From contig NZ_CP071696.1 in NCBI RefSeq assembly GCF_018024495.1, forward strand, positions 2,108,001 to 2,172,000: 64,000 nt of DNA. The letters are read 5' to 3'. Below the pieces are notes generated by a model. That model saw only the letters and a list, made by a program, of their open reading frames with translations. It was not told the DNA's origin and searched no databases. How positions within the stretch are numbered: the first letter of the stretch is position 1; each line of letters starts with the position of its first letter. Made by a program: the position numbers and the translations under genes. Shown one piece after another: positions 53,470 through 61,581 of this stretch. Origin of the DNA: Agromyces archimandritae. GTDB lineage: Bacteria; Actinomycetota; Actinomycetes; Actinomycetales; Microbacteriaceae.

Positions 53470-53550
53470 GGCACCGATGTCGGGCCGGCACCGATGTCGG
53501 GTGGCACGGATGTCGGGTGGCACCGATGTCGGGGTGGCACCGATGTCGGG
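53470..53550. repeat. Five iteron-like direct repeats GGCACCGATGTCGGG
   Basis: Copies start at 53470, 53487, 53503 (one mismatch), 53519 and 53536: spacings 17, 16, 16, 17. Each contains the near-palindrome CCGATGTCGG. The cluster lies 70-150 bp upstream of the hydrolase start. Confidence 0.85.
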
Positions 53551-53794
53551 GCGCCCGCTACACCGGCCGCCCCGCCACCCTCCGGCCGCCGCCCCGGCAC
53601 CACGGCCCGCGCCGGCGCCTGCCGCACCGGCCGCCCCGCCACCCGCTGCACCGGGTGCCCCGCCACCTGCTGCACCGGCCGCCCCGCCACCCGCCGCCCC
53701 GGCTGCCGCACCACGGCCCGCCGCGGCGCCTGCCGCACCGGCCGCCCCACCACCCGCCGCACCGGCTGCCCCGCCACCCGCCACGTGCTGGCAA

Positions 53795-53878
53795 CGCTGC
53801 CGTGGCTGCCTGCACCGCTGCCGTGGCTGCCTGCACCGCTGCCGTGGCTGCCTGCACCGCTGCCGTGGCTGCCTGCAC
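53795..53878. repeat. Four perfect 21-bp tandem repeats
   Basis: The 21-bp unit starting CGCTGCCGTGGC and ending CTGCAC repeats at 53795, 53816, 53837 and 53858 without change, indicating recent slippage expansion. Confidence 0.9.
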
Positions 53879-53954
53879 CGCTTCTACGGCGACCATCGCG
53901 CCGTGCCTCGGCCCCGGCGACCATCGCGCCGTGGCCCCGCCCCGGTGACCACCC

Positions 53955-54050
53955 AGGAGTGCCGATCTCCCGCCGGAGTGCCGGGAAGTCAGCACTCCTG
54001 CGGGAGGTCGGCCCTCCTAAGGCGCCGGATTCGGGAGGTCGGCCCTCCTA
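53955..54050. repeat. GGAGTGCC-family hairpin plus half-copy
   Basis: The left arm starts AGGAGTGCCGATCTCCCGCC at 53955. The right arm ends GAGGTCGGCCCTCCT at 54018 (two mismatches against the left). A further half-copy GGGAGGTCGGCCCTCCT is at 54033-54049. Confidence 0.82.
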
Positions 54051-54178
54051 CGGAGGCCCGCGCGGGAGATCCGCACGCTGCACACACCGGTCCTCCACAG
54101 GCGCGGCGGTGAATGAGGGCATCCACAGATCTGGGTTGACGTCGCCGCCCCGGACGTCGGCCTGGCAGCCTTTCCGTC

Positions 54179-55207
54179 ATGACCGACTACGCGGCGAAGA
54201 CCGCCTCCGACCTCATCCGGTTCCGCGACGTGGATGCCCTCGGGGAGCGCCATCAGCTGTACACGGAACTCGAGCGGGGCACGATCGAGCGTGTGCGGCA
54301 CGGCGTGTACGTGCGGCGAATCAGCGGCCCCGGTTGGCACGTCGCTGCGGAACGGTACCGCTGCCGCGTGCTGGCCGCGTCGCTGGTCATGCCGGATGCC
54401 GTGTTCACCGGGTTCTCGGCAGCGGCGCTCGAAGGGCTGCCGATCTTCGGGGCGTGGCCGCGCGAGATCCACCTCCTGGCGAACGACGCCCAGGGGCATC
54501 GCCGGGGAGACCTCGTTCGGATCGGCCTGCCGAAGGTCGTCGATCCCGGCGGCGATGTCGTCGACGGATGCCGCACCACGTCGATCGAGTTCACGCTGAT
54601 CCAGCTGTGCCGCCGCAGCACCCTCGCAGCCGGCGTGGTCGCGGTCGACGCCGCCGTGCATATCGATCGCCACGGTGGCGTTCCCCCGCGGACGACCTTG
54701 TCACGGCTGCGCGACATGCACGCCGCGCTTCTGCCGTATGCGGGCAGCCGCCGTGTCGAGGCGGTGCTCCAGCGTGCCCGGGAGCACTCCGGCAGCGTGC
54801 TGGAATCCGTCGACCGGCTGGCGTTCGAGGAACTCGGGTTCGAGGAACCAGAGCTGCAGCACGAGCTGTATCTCCCGGAGTTCGGAATGAGCGCGTTCCT
54901 GGACTTCTACTGGCGCTCGGTGAACGTCGGTGGCGAAGCGGACGGGCGCGGCAAGTACTTCATGACCGGTGTGGATGCCGACAGCGTCGCCGCCGCGGTG
55001 ATCGACGAGAAGGATCGCGAGAACGCGATCCGACGCCGCTTGAACGATTTCGACCGGTGGGACTGGAGCGACTCGCTCGCGCTCGGACCGCTCGAGGCGA
55101 GGCTGGTGCGGATGGGGGTGCCGCGGATCCGGGGGCGTTCAGGGGTGCGGCTCGTTCCGGATCCGAAGGCACCGGCCGTTCGGGGAGTGGCGACGCGGAA
55201 GCGCTAG
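54179..55207 (+). CDS. AbiEi/DUF559-type protein (HTH plus nuclease-like C-terminus)
   Basis: 342 residues. The N-terminal part (~1-60: LGERHQLYTELERGTIERVRHGVYV) resembles the AbiEi winged helix. The middle matches the AbiEi_C-like sequence (VFTGFSAAALEGLPIF). The C-terminal ~110 residues (LPEFGMSAFLDFYWRSVNVGGEADGRGKYF…EKDRENAIRRR) resemble the DUF559/Vsr-like PD-(D/E)XK endonuclease fold. Such proteins are common and multi-copy in actinobacteria and of unproven function. Its TAG stop is formed by the GCTAGGAGTGCC repeat immediately following. Confidence 0.72.
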   Translation: MTDYAAKTASDLIRFRDVDALGERHQLYTELERGTIERVRHGVYVRRISGPGWHVAAERYRCRVLAASLVMPDAVFTGFSAAALEGLPIFGAWPREIHLLANDAQGHRRGDLVRIGLPKVVDPGGDVVDGCRTTSIEFTLIQLCRRSTLAAGVVAVDAAVHIDRHGGVPPRTTLSRLRDMHAALLPYAGSRRVEAVLQRAREHSGSVLESVDRLAFEELGFEEPELQHELYLPEFGMSAFLDFYWRSVNVGGEADGRGKYFMTGVDADSVAAAVIDEKDRENAIRRRLNDFDRWDWSDSLALGPLEARLVRMGVPRIRGRSGVRLVPDPKAPAVRGVATRKR

Positions 55208-55331
55208 GAGTGCCGGTCTCCAGGATGCGGTGTCGTAGGAGTGCCGATCTCCCAAACAATGCGTCGTAGAAGTGCCGATCTCCCGTGGGAGTGCCGGGAA
55301 GTCAGCACTCCAGCGGGAGATCGGCACTTCT
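55205..55331. repeat. GGAGTGCC-family hairpin with paired arm substitutions
   Basis: Half-copies TAGGAGTGCCGGTCTCC (55205) and TAGGAGTGCCGATCTCCC (55236) precede the hairpin. The main arms start AGAAGTGCCGATCTCCCG (55268) and end CGGGAGATCGGCACTTCT (55331). Both arms carry the same change from the family consensus (AGGAG to AGAAG with CTCCT to CTTCT). The first half-copy supplies the stop of the upstream gene. Confidence 0.88.
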
Positions 55332-55589
55332 GCGGCGGCGGAGGGCGGCCGAGGTGGCGCGGGAGCGCGGGGCAGCGGCGCGTGGGGTGGGTGGCGCGGG
55401 AGCGCGGGGCGGCGGCGCGCGGGGTGGGTGGCGCAGGGCAGTGGGGCGGCGGCGCGCGGGGTGGGTGCGGATGCCCGAGTGCGGCCATATCGCGGCCGGC
55501 GGCGGGCGGGCGGCGGCGCGCGGGGCGGGGTGCGGATGCCCGAGTGCGGCCATCGCGGGCGGCGGCCGGCGGCTGGCGGCGGGCGGCGG
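55332..55589. repeat. GC-rich low-complexity intergenic tract
   Basis: Degenerate repeats of GGTGGCGCGGGAGCGCGGGG and TGCGGATGCCCGAGTGCGGC units between two convergent genes. No gene is supported. Confidence 0.6.
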
Positions 55590-56225
55590 TCAGCGCAGGC
55601 CGGCCTCGCGAGCGATGACGGCGAGCTGCATGCGGCTGGCGGCGCCGAGCTTGGCGAGGATGCGCGAGACGTGGGTCTTCGCGGTGGTCTCCGAGATCGA
55701 GAGCTCGGCGGCCAGTTCGGCGTTCGAGAGCCCGCGGCCGAGGGCGGCGAGCACCTCGCGTTCGCGCCCAGTGAGCTCGTCGAAACCGGCCGGGGGCGTG
55801 GGTTCGGGGGCACTCGCCAGGCGCGCGAGCACCCGCCGGGTGACCTCGGTGGCGAGCGCGCCCTCGCCCCGGGCGACGGCCCGCACTGCGTCGCGCAGCG
55901 TATCGGCGGTGGCCGACTTCAGCAGGAATCCGGCGGCACCGGCGCGCACGGCCCCGAACACGTAGTCGTCGACGTCGAAGGTCGTGAGCACGAGGACGTG
56001 CGCGATGGATTCCGCGGCGATGAGGCGGGTCGCCTCGATGCCGTCTTGCCCGGGCATCCGCACGTCCATGAGGACGACGTCGGGGCGCAGGGCCCGCGCG
56101 TTCCGTACGGCCGCTGCGCCGTCGGCCGCTTCGCCGACGACCTCGATGCCGTCGCCGTCGAGCATGGCGCGGAGGCCCGCCCGGATCGCGGCGTGGTCGT
56201 CGGCGATGAGGATGCGGATGCTCAT
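55590..56225 (-). CDS. NarL/LuxR-type response regulator
   Basis: 211 residues. The receiver domain has IADDHAAIRAGL acidic residues and phospho-acceptor Asp54 in VVLMDVRMPG; Thr in LVLTTFD and Lys in FLLKSA complete the switch. The C-terminal LuxR HTH is FDELTGREREVLAALGRGLSNAELAAELSISETTAKTHVSRILAKLG. It overlaps the histidine-kinase gene by 4 bp, forming one two-component operon. Targets are unknown. Confidence 0.95.
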   Translation of the reverse strand: MSIRILIADDHAAIRAGLRAMLDGDGIEVVGEAADGAAAVRNARALRPDVVLMDVRMPGQDGIEATRLIAAESIAHVLVLTTFDVDDYVFGAVRAGAAGFLLKSATADTLRDAVRAVARGEGALATEVTRRVLARLASAPEPTPPAGFDELTGREREVLAALGRGLSNAELAAELSISETTAKTHVSRILAKLGAASRMQLAVIAREAGLR

Positions 56226-57583
56226 GCGGCGCCCTCCGGCATCCCGGCGTCGCCGTGCGACCGCGGCGTCTGCCCGGCGTCGCCGTGCGGCTCCGGCCGC
56301 CCGCCGTGCGGCTCCGGCCGCCCGCCGTGCGGCTCCGGCCGCCCGCCGTGCGGCTCCGGCCGCTCGCCGCGCGACTCCGGCGTCCGCCCGGCCGGCGCGG
56401 CTCCGGCGCCCCCCGGCATCCGCACGGTCACGAGCCAGCCGTCGCCGTCGGGGCCGGCTTCCAGGCGCCCGCCGACGCGTTCGGCGCGTTCCCGCATCAG
56501 GTGGATGCCGTGTCCGGTTCCGGCCGCGGCCGGGTCGGCGGGGCGCCCGCCCGTCGAACGCACCTGCACGCGGTGCGCCTCGGCATCCACTGCGAAGGAG
56601 ATGACGACCTGCGAGCCGGGCGCATGCCGGGCCGCGTTCCGCAGGCTCTCGGCGATGATGCGTGCGAGCGCCTGGTCGGCGGCGGTGGGCAGCTCGGGCG
56701 TCTCGCCGACGAGCGACACGGGGGCCTCGGAGGCGGCGACGATCGCGGGAAGGTCGGCGAGCCGCAGCGGTGCGCCCGGTGAGTCGTCGCCGGTGCGGAG
56801 CAGGGCGATCATCGAGCGCATCTGCTCGAGCCCCTCGACGCTCGCGGCGCGCACGGCGACGAGGGCCGCACGGTCGCGCGCGGGGTCGGGCGAGCGCGAC
56901 AGGGCCGCCTCGGAGTGGATCGCGATGGCCGACAGGTCCCCGGCGATCGCGTCGTGCAGGTCCTGCGCCATGCGGGAGCGTTCGTCGCGGATCGCCTGCT
57001 GCCGGTCGAGGGCGGCGATCCGCTGGGCGTCGTCGGCGCGGGCCGCCTCGCTCGCGGCGAGTTCGCGGCCCTGCCGCACGGCCGCCGCCCACCAGTACGG
57101 GGTCGCGAGGATCGCGAAGTTCTGCAGGCCGAACAGCACGACGATCTGCACGGGCTCGCCGAGCACGACGGGCAGGGCGAAACTGATCGCGACGAGGCCG
57201 GCGATGATGCCGAGCAGCATGCGCCTGGCCCGGGGGCCCGCCCAGTAGGCGGCGGCGTAGATGAGGTCGAAGAGCACGATGAGCATGCCGAGGGTGCCGC
57301 CGAGGAGGATGTCGGCGGTGAAGAGGATCGTGCCGGCGCCGAGGGCGACGATCGGGTGCCGCCGTCGGAGGAGCAGTACGGGGAACGCGGCGGCGAGGAT
57401 GAGGACATGCCAGGCGAGCGCGGTGTCGGGGCCGAAGATCGCGTAGTTCTGCCAGAGGCCGGTGATGCCGAGCGCGAGGAGGGCCGCGCCGACGGCGATC
57501 GTTCCGGCTGCCGAGACGATCACGGGGTGCCGTGCGTAGATCGCGTGGAGTCGCCGGGCGACCGGGTGGGCTCGGACGTCCAT
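56222..57583 (-). CDS. NarL-family sensor histidine kinase
   Basis: 453 residues. About five to six membrane helices in the first ~165 residues, then a short coiled coil. HisKA_3 has the phospho-acceptor His210 in QDLHDAIAGDLSAIAIHSEAAL. The HATPase_c has IIAESLRNAARHAPGSQ and GTGHGIHLMRERAERVGG. The C-terminal ~45 residues are unusual: four tandem 7-residue repeats (RPEPHGG) encoded by 21-bp DNA repeats, then a His/Gly tail. The ATG at 57583 has an adequate RBS (GGATGGAAGC). Confidence 0.93.
   Translation of the reverse strand: MDVRAHPVARRLHAIYARHPVIVSAAGTIAVGAALLALGITGLWQNYAIFGPDTALAWHVLILAAAFPVLLLRRRHPIVALGAGTILFTADILLGGTLGMLIVLFDLIYAAAYWAGPRARRMLLGIIAGLVAISFALPVVLGEPVQIVVLFGLQNFAILATPYWWAAAVRQGRELAASEAARADDAQRIAALDRQQAIRDERSRMAQDLHDAIAGDLSAIAIHSEAALSRSPDPARDRAALVAVRAASVEGLEQMRSMIALLRTGDDSPGAPLRLADLPAIVAASEAPVSLVGETPELPTAADQALARIIAESLRNAARHAPGSQVVISFAVDAEAHRVQVRSTGGRPADPAAAGTGHGIHLMRERAERVGGRLEAGPDGDGWLVTVRMPGGAGAAPAGRTPESRGERPEPHGGRPEPHGGRPEPHGGRPEPHGDAGQTPRSHGDAGMPEGAA
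56282..56365. repeat. Four tandem 21-bp repeats within kinase gene
   Basis: The 21-bp unit begins GCCGTGCGGCTC on the plus strand; copies start at 56282, 56303, 56324 and 56345 (last with one change). In frame they encode RPEPHGG repeats in the kinase tail. Confidence 0.88.
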
Positions 57584-57690
57584 GCTTCCATCCCAGCACA
57601 CGGGTGCCCCCGGCGGCTCCTTCGAAGGATGTACACCGGTGCCGTCGTTCGCCGGATGCCCCGTGCGGGCCCGCCGCGGAGGATCGTTCC

Positions 57691-58635
57691 ATGGCCCCTG
57701 AACTGCTCGCGACCCTCGGCGTGCTCGCGCTCGTCGACAGCCTGAGCATCGGCACGCTGCTCATCCCGGTGTTCTTCCTCATCGCGCCCGGGCGGGTGCG
57801 GGCGGTGCGCATGCTCGGCTACCTCGGCACGATCGCCGTCTTCTACTTCCTGCTGGGCCTGGCGCTCGCGGGCGGCGCCGGCGTGCTGCTCACGGACGCG
57901 GCGGCGGTGTTCGAGCTGCCGGGGGTGCGTGTGGCGCAGCTCGTCATCGGCGCCGGGCTGCTCGTGTGGAGCTTCTTCATCGGCGGCAAGAAGCAGGAAA
58001 CGCTTCCGCGAGCGGATGCCGCGAGCGCCCCGCCGACGGCCGTGCCCGAGCCCGTGGAGCGCGCGCAGGCCGGCCCGTGGGGCCCGCGCGTCGACGCGGA
58101 GTGGATGCCGCGAGTGGATGCCGGGCCGCGCCCCGACTCGGCGGCGCACGGCGAAGCCGGGCGCGCCGGCGAGCGCCGCGGGGCGAGCGTGCACCGGCAT
58201 CCGCACCCCGCGAACGGCGGCGCCCCCGCGAACGGCGGCGGCCGGCTCGCGCGCTGGCGCGACCGCGCGATGGGCGACGGCCCGGCATCCACCGTGGTCG
58301 TGCTCGCGCTCGCCGCCGGCCTCATCGAAGCGGCGACGATGCTGCCCTACCTCGGGGCGGTCGGCATCATCACCGCGTCGGGTGCGGATGCGGCCACGGC
58401 GGCGCTCGTGCTCGCCGGCTACTGCGCGGTGATGATCGCGCCGGCGCTCGTGCTGCTCGCGCTGCGCATCGTCGCCCGCCCGCTCGTCGAACCCGCACTG
58501 CGCCGCCTCGCGGACTGGTTGCAGCGCAATGCGGCCGAGAACACGGCGTGGATCGTCGGCATCGCCGGTTTCCTCATCGCCCGGGATGCGTGGGTCGCCC
58601 TCGGCCTCGAGGTGCTCGGCATCCGGTTCGGCTGA
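57691..58635 (+). CDS. GAP-family (SfLAP-like) membrane protein
   Basis: 314 residues. Three helices (~1-95) and three helices (~205-310), the halves being related in the pattern of SfLAP/GAP (Sap-type) proteins. Helix 1 has ALVDSLSIGTLLIPVFFL, and the second half has GLIEAATMLPYLGAVGII. The ~105-residue central cytoplasmic loop is Ala/Pro/Arg/His-rich, poorly conserved-looking and holds GGATGCC/GGCATCC codons. Possibly linked to lipid or small-molecule export as suggested for mycobacterial GAP proteins. Confidence 0.82.
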   Translation: MAPELLATLGVLALVDSLSIGTLLIPVFFLIAPGRVRAVRMLGYLGTIAVFYFLLGLALAGGAGVLLTDAAAVFELPGVRVAQLVIGAGLLVWSFFIGGKKQETLPRADAASAPPTAVPEPVERAQAGPWGPRVDAEWMPRVDAGPRPDSAAHGEAGRAGERRGASVHRHPHPANGGAPANGGGRLARWRDRAMGDGPASTVVVLALAAGLIEAATMLPYLGAVGIITASGADAATAALVLAGYCAVMIAPALVLLALRIVARPLVEPALRRLADWLQRNAAENTAWIVGIAGFLIARDAWVALGLEVLGIRFG

Positions 58636-58693
58636 TGGCAGCGCGCCACGGCATCCACTCGGGGAAGCCGCGCGGGCACGCGCGAACGCGGCG

Positions 58694-59182
58694 TCAGCGG
58701 AAGTTGACGAACTGCAGGTCGACGTCGAGGTCGGCGCCCTTCAGCAGGGAGATCGTGGCCTGCAGGTCGTCGCGGCTCTTCGAGGAGACCCGCAGTTCGT
58801 CGCCCTGGATCTGCGACTTGACCGACTTCGGCGCCTCGTCGCGGATGATCTTGCCGATCTTCTTCGCGTGCTCCTGATCGATGCCGTTCTTCAGGCCGAC
58901 CTCGATGCGGAACTCCTTGCCCGAGGCGTACGGTTCGCCCGAATCGAGGGACTTCAGCGAGATGCCGCGCTTGATGAACTTCGACTGCACGACGTCGAGG
59001 ACGGCCGTGACCCGCTCCTCCGAAGACGCCTTCAACAGGATCTTCTCGCCCGACCACTCGACCGATGCGCCCACGCCCTTGAAGTCGTAGCGTTGCTCGA
59101 TCTCCTTGCGGGCCTGGTTGACCGCGTTGTCGGCCTCCATCTTGTCGACCTTGCTGACGATGTCGAACGTCGAATCTGCCAT
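58694..59182 (-). CDS. yajQ: YajQ-family nucleotide-binding protein
   Basis: 162 residues, full family length. [28 protein letters not shown] at the N-terminus, [19 protein letters not shown] and [17 protein letters not shown] are diagnostic. YajQ relatives bind cyclic di-GMP or nucleic acids; the function in actinobacteria is undefined. Monocistronic, followed by the GAP gene on the other strand. Confidence 0.95.
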   Translation of the reverse strand: MADSTFDIVSKVDKMEADNAVNQARKEIEQRYDFKGVGASVEWSGEKILLKASSEERVTAVLDVVQSKFIKRGISLKSLDSGEPYASGKEFRIEVGLKNGIDQEHAKKIGKIIRDEAPKSVKSQIQGDELRVSSKSRDDLQATISLLKGADLDVDLQFVNFR

Positions 59183-59192
59183 GCGCGCCAGT

Positions 59193-60080
59193 CTACGCGG
59201 CGGCGTGGCCGCCGGCCTCGGCCGACACCGGGTCGCCGACGGCGAGTTCGGCGCTCGGGGCGGGGTGCGGGGCGGCATCCGCGCCCGAGGCATCCGCACC
59301 GCCTGCGAGGCCCGCAGTCCCGACCGGCAGCTCGGGCACGAGCCGGATGCCGAACCAGGTCTTGCCGTCGCGGCGGCGGTGCTGGGCGAGGACGCGGATC
59401 GGGTCCTTGCCGCGTTCGAGGGTGTCGGGGTCGATCGTCGTGACGACGCAGCGGTCGCAGACCATCGTGACCCGGTAGCGGAGGCCGCCGAGGCGCACAT
59501 GCGACCAGCCCTCCTCGGCGAAGGGCTCCTCGCCGTCGATGACGACGTTCGGGCGGAAGCGGCGCATGTCCAGCGGCTCGACGTCGCCCGGGGTCCATTC
59601 GTCGAGCTGCGCGAGGGAGGCTTCGCTGGTCAGCAGCAGGGGTGCCGCGTCGGCGAAGGTGAGGGTGTCGCCGGGCAGGCCCCCGTCGTCCGGGTCGATG
59701 CTCCGCGCCCGCGGGTCGGGCTGCCAGACGAGGCGCAACGGCCGGTCGAATCGGGCGGTGAGCCAGGCGTCGGCCTCGGAGCCGGCGGGCAGCGCCGTGC
59801 CCTGGCGCGAGTGGCCGACGGGCATGGGGGAGGCATCCACCGGCGTGCGGACGGCGAGCTCGGCGCCGTCGCGGTCGGAGAGCACGAGCCCGTCGTCGGT
59901 GAGGCGGGCGCCGAGGCCGATGAGGCCGTTCACGCGGTCGGCGCGCACGGGCCGCGCGTCGGCGTCGATCACCCCCCAGCGGCGGTCGCCGGCGAGCCCC
60001 CAGGGCAGCACTTCGGCACGATCGACCGGCACCCCGGCGAACGCTTTGACGGGGTAGACGAAGAGCCGGGTCACGCGCAT
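59193..60080 (-). CDS. MOSC-domain molybdenum-cofactor sulfurase-like protein
   Basis: 295 residues. The N-terminal MOSC_N barrel ([39 protein letters not shown]) is followed by a MOSC domain with the conserved Cys in [15 protein letters not shown] and [12 protein letters not shown]. Relatives reduce N-hydroxylated compounds (mARC-like) or carry Moco. The C-terminal ~25 residues are Ala-rich. An upstream in-frame ATG at 60095 is possible, but the MRVTRL start matches the family. Confidence 0.9.
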   Translation of the reverse strand: MRVTRLFVYPVKAFAGVPVDRAEVLPWGLAGDRRWGVIDADARPVRADRVNGLIGLGARLTDDGLVLSDRDGAELAVRTPVDASPMPVGHSRQGTALPAGSEADAWLTARFDRPLRLVWQPDPRARSIDPDDGGLPGDTLTFADAAPLLLTSEASLAQLDEWTPGDVEPLDMRRFRPNVVIDGEEPFAEEGWSHVRLGGLRYRVTMVCDRCVVTTIDPDTLERGKDPIRVLAQHRRRDGKTWFGIRLVPELPVGTAGLAGGADASGADAAPHPAPSAELAVGDPVSAEAGGHAAA

Positions 60081-60197
60081 TCGTGCACCATACATCGCGC
60101 AGCAGTGGATGCCGGACCGCGCCCGACCGGCCGGGGCGCCGAGCGGGTCGCCCGCCCGACCCGGGCGCCGAGCGGGTCGCGCGCCCGCCCGCCCCGC

Positions 60198-61214
60198 TCA
60201 GGCCTCCTGCGCCCGCGCCGTCGAGGAGCGCACCCGCAGCTCGTACGGCAGCTGCGTCACGGCCGGCGCCCGCACCGCCCCGGGCTCCAGCTGCTCCATG
60301 AGCACGGAGACCGCCGTCTCGCCCTGCACGCGCGGGAACTGCGCCACGGTCGACAGTCCGAAGAACGGCGCGAGGTCGTGGTCGTCGATGCCGATCACCG
60401 AGACCTCGTCGGGCACGCGGATGCCGAGGTCGCGGGCGGCGAGGATCGCGCCGATCGCCATCTCGTCCGAGGCGGCGAAGATCGCCGTGGGGCGGTCGTG
60501 CGGGGCGCCGAGCAGCTGCTTTGCGGCATCGTAGGCGCCCTGCACGGTGAAGTCCGAGGCGGCGAACAGTCGCGGGTCGGGGGCGACGCCGGCATCCGCA
60601 AGGGCCTGCTCGTAGCCCTGCCGGCGGTTCGTCGGCAGGTGGAAGTCGACGTCGGATTCGCGGTCGCCGCCGATGTGCGCGATGCGGCGATGCCCGAGGC
60701 CGATGAGGTGCTCGGTGGCGAGCCGGGCGACGGCGACGTCGTCGATGGTGAGGGTGCGGACCCCGGGGATCGGCCCGCCGACGCCGACGAGCGGCTTGTC
60801 GAGTTCGTGCAGGCGGCGCACCTCGGCCTCGGTGAGTTCGAGGGAGACGGCGATCACGGCATCCACTCGCTTGCGGAGGAGGAACTGCTCGAAGACGCTG
60901 CGCCGCTCGGCCCCGTCGCCGGCGAGGTTGTAGAGGGTGAGGTCGTAGCCGCGGCGGAGCAGGGCCTGCTGGGCGCCCTCGAGCACCGAGGTGAAGAACC
61001 AGCGGTTCAGGAACGGCACGACGACGCCGATGTTGCGGGTGCGGCCGGTGGCGAGGCTCGACGCGTTCGAGGAGACGACGTAGCCGAGCCGGGCGGCCGC
61101 CTCCTCGACCTTCGCCTTCGCCGCTGGGGAGACGTGCCCGCGGCCGCTGAGGGCGCGCGAGACGGTCGCGGTGGAGACCCCCGCGAGCCTCGCGACCTCT
61201 TCGATGCCGGCCAT
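60198..61214 (-). CDS. LacI-family transcriptional regulator
   Basis: 338 residues. N-terminal HTH and hinge: IEEVARLAGVSTATVSRALSGRGHVSPAAKAKVEEAAARLGYV. Periplasmic-binding-like domain from ~60: NIGVVVPFLNRWFFTSVLEGAQQAL, VDAVIAVSLEL, RLATEHLIGLGHRRIAHIGG, AIFAASDEMAIGAILAARDLGIRVPDEVSVIGIDDHDLA. The ATG at 61214 follows GAGGGAG. No sugar transporter or hydrolase is adjacent, so ligand and regulon are unknown. Confidence 0.95.
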   Translation of the reverse strand: MAGIEEVARLAGVSTATVSRALSGRGHVSPAAKAKVEEAAARLGYVVSSNASSLATGRTRNIGVVVPFLNRWFFTSVLEGAQQALLRRGYDLTLYNLAGDGAERRSVFEQFLLRKRVDAVIAVSLELTEAEVRRLHELDKPLVGVGGPIPGVRTLTIDDVAVARLATEHLIGLGHRRIAHIGGDRESDVDFHLPTNRRQGYEQALADAGVAPDPRLFAASDFTVQGAYDAAKQLLGAPHDRPTAIFAASDEMAIGAILAARDLGIRVPDEVSVIGIDDHDLAPFFGLSTVAQFPRVQGETAVSVLMEQLEPGAVRAPAVTQLPYELRVRSSTARAQEA

Positions 61215-61410
61215 GCTCCCTCGCCCGGGTCTCGTTCCGCCCGGAACGGCCGGGTTCACGGCATCCTATCGCCGCGCCCGATTCGGCGAGCGGATGCCGG
61301 GGCGCGCCGTACCGCTGCCCGCGACGGCCGCCCGTTGCCGTCAGAATGAGGACCGGGCTGTGGGGGCGGCTCTCCACCCCCGTCCGTCGTCTCGAAGGGA
61401 AACACGCCCC

Positions 61411-61581
61411 GTGAAGTGGATCCTGCGCATCGCCGTCACGCTCGCCGTCGTCTTCGGCCTCTTCTTCCTCATCACCCGCCCCGAGGACGCGGCCTCCGCG
61501 ATCCAGGGCCTCGTCGGCGGCATCGTCGGCGTCGGCGACTCCGTCGGCCGCTTCTTCAGCTCGCTCGCCTCGGTGGAATGA
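61411..61581 (+). CDS. Small single-TM protein
   Basis: 56 residues: one helix (ILRIAVTLAVVFGLFFLIT) then a Gly/Ser-rich tail. GTG start; TGA overlaps the ATG of the PH-domain gene (ATGA), so it is coupled to it. Function unknown. The conserved-looking pairing supports real coding. Confidence 0.7.
   Translation: MKWILRIAVTLAVVFGLFFLITRPEDAASAIQGLVGGIVGVGDSVGRFFSSLASVE

Larger units (their letters stand above)
53401..54178. other. Long repeat-rich non-coding region
   Basis: 778 bp with layered repeats: five 16-17-bp iteron-like units (53470-53550), a Pro/Ala-codon-like GC-rich low-complexity tract (~53560-53785), four perfect 21-bp tandem units (53795-53878), and a GGAGTGCC-family hairpin (53955-54018) with a half-copy. 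No gene is supported. A promoter for the hydrolase gene should lie near 53420. Confidence 0.65.

Noticed and set aside
53470..53550. Plasmid replication iterons
   Set aside because: No replication initiator, partition gene or AT-rich unwinding region nearby; surrounding genes are chromosomal.
53401..53784. Gly/Ala/Arg-rich N-terminal extension of the alpha/beta hydrolase
   Set aside because: It is encoded by tandem repeats, and a strong AGGAGG site precedes the internal ATG at 53400 where the conserved fold begins.
60081..60095. Upstream ATG as start of the MOSC protein
   Set aside because: It would add five residues (MYGAR) before the family-typical [12 protein letters not shown] start and has no better RBS.
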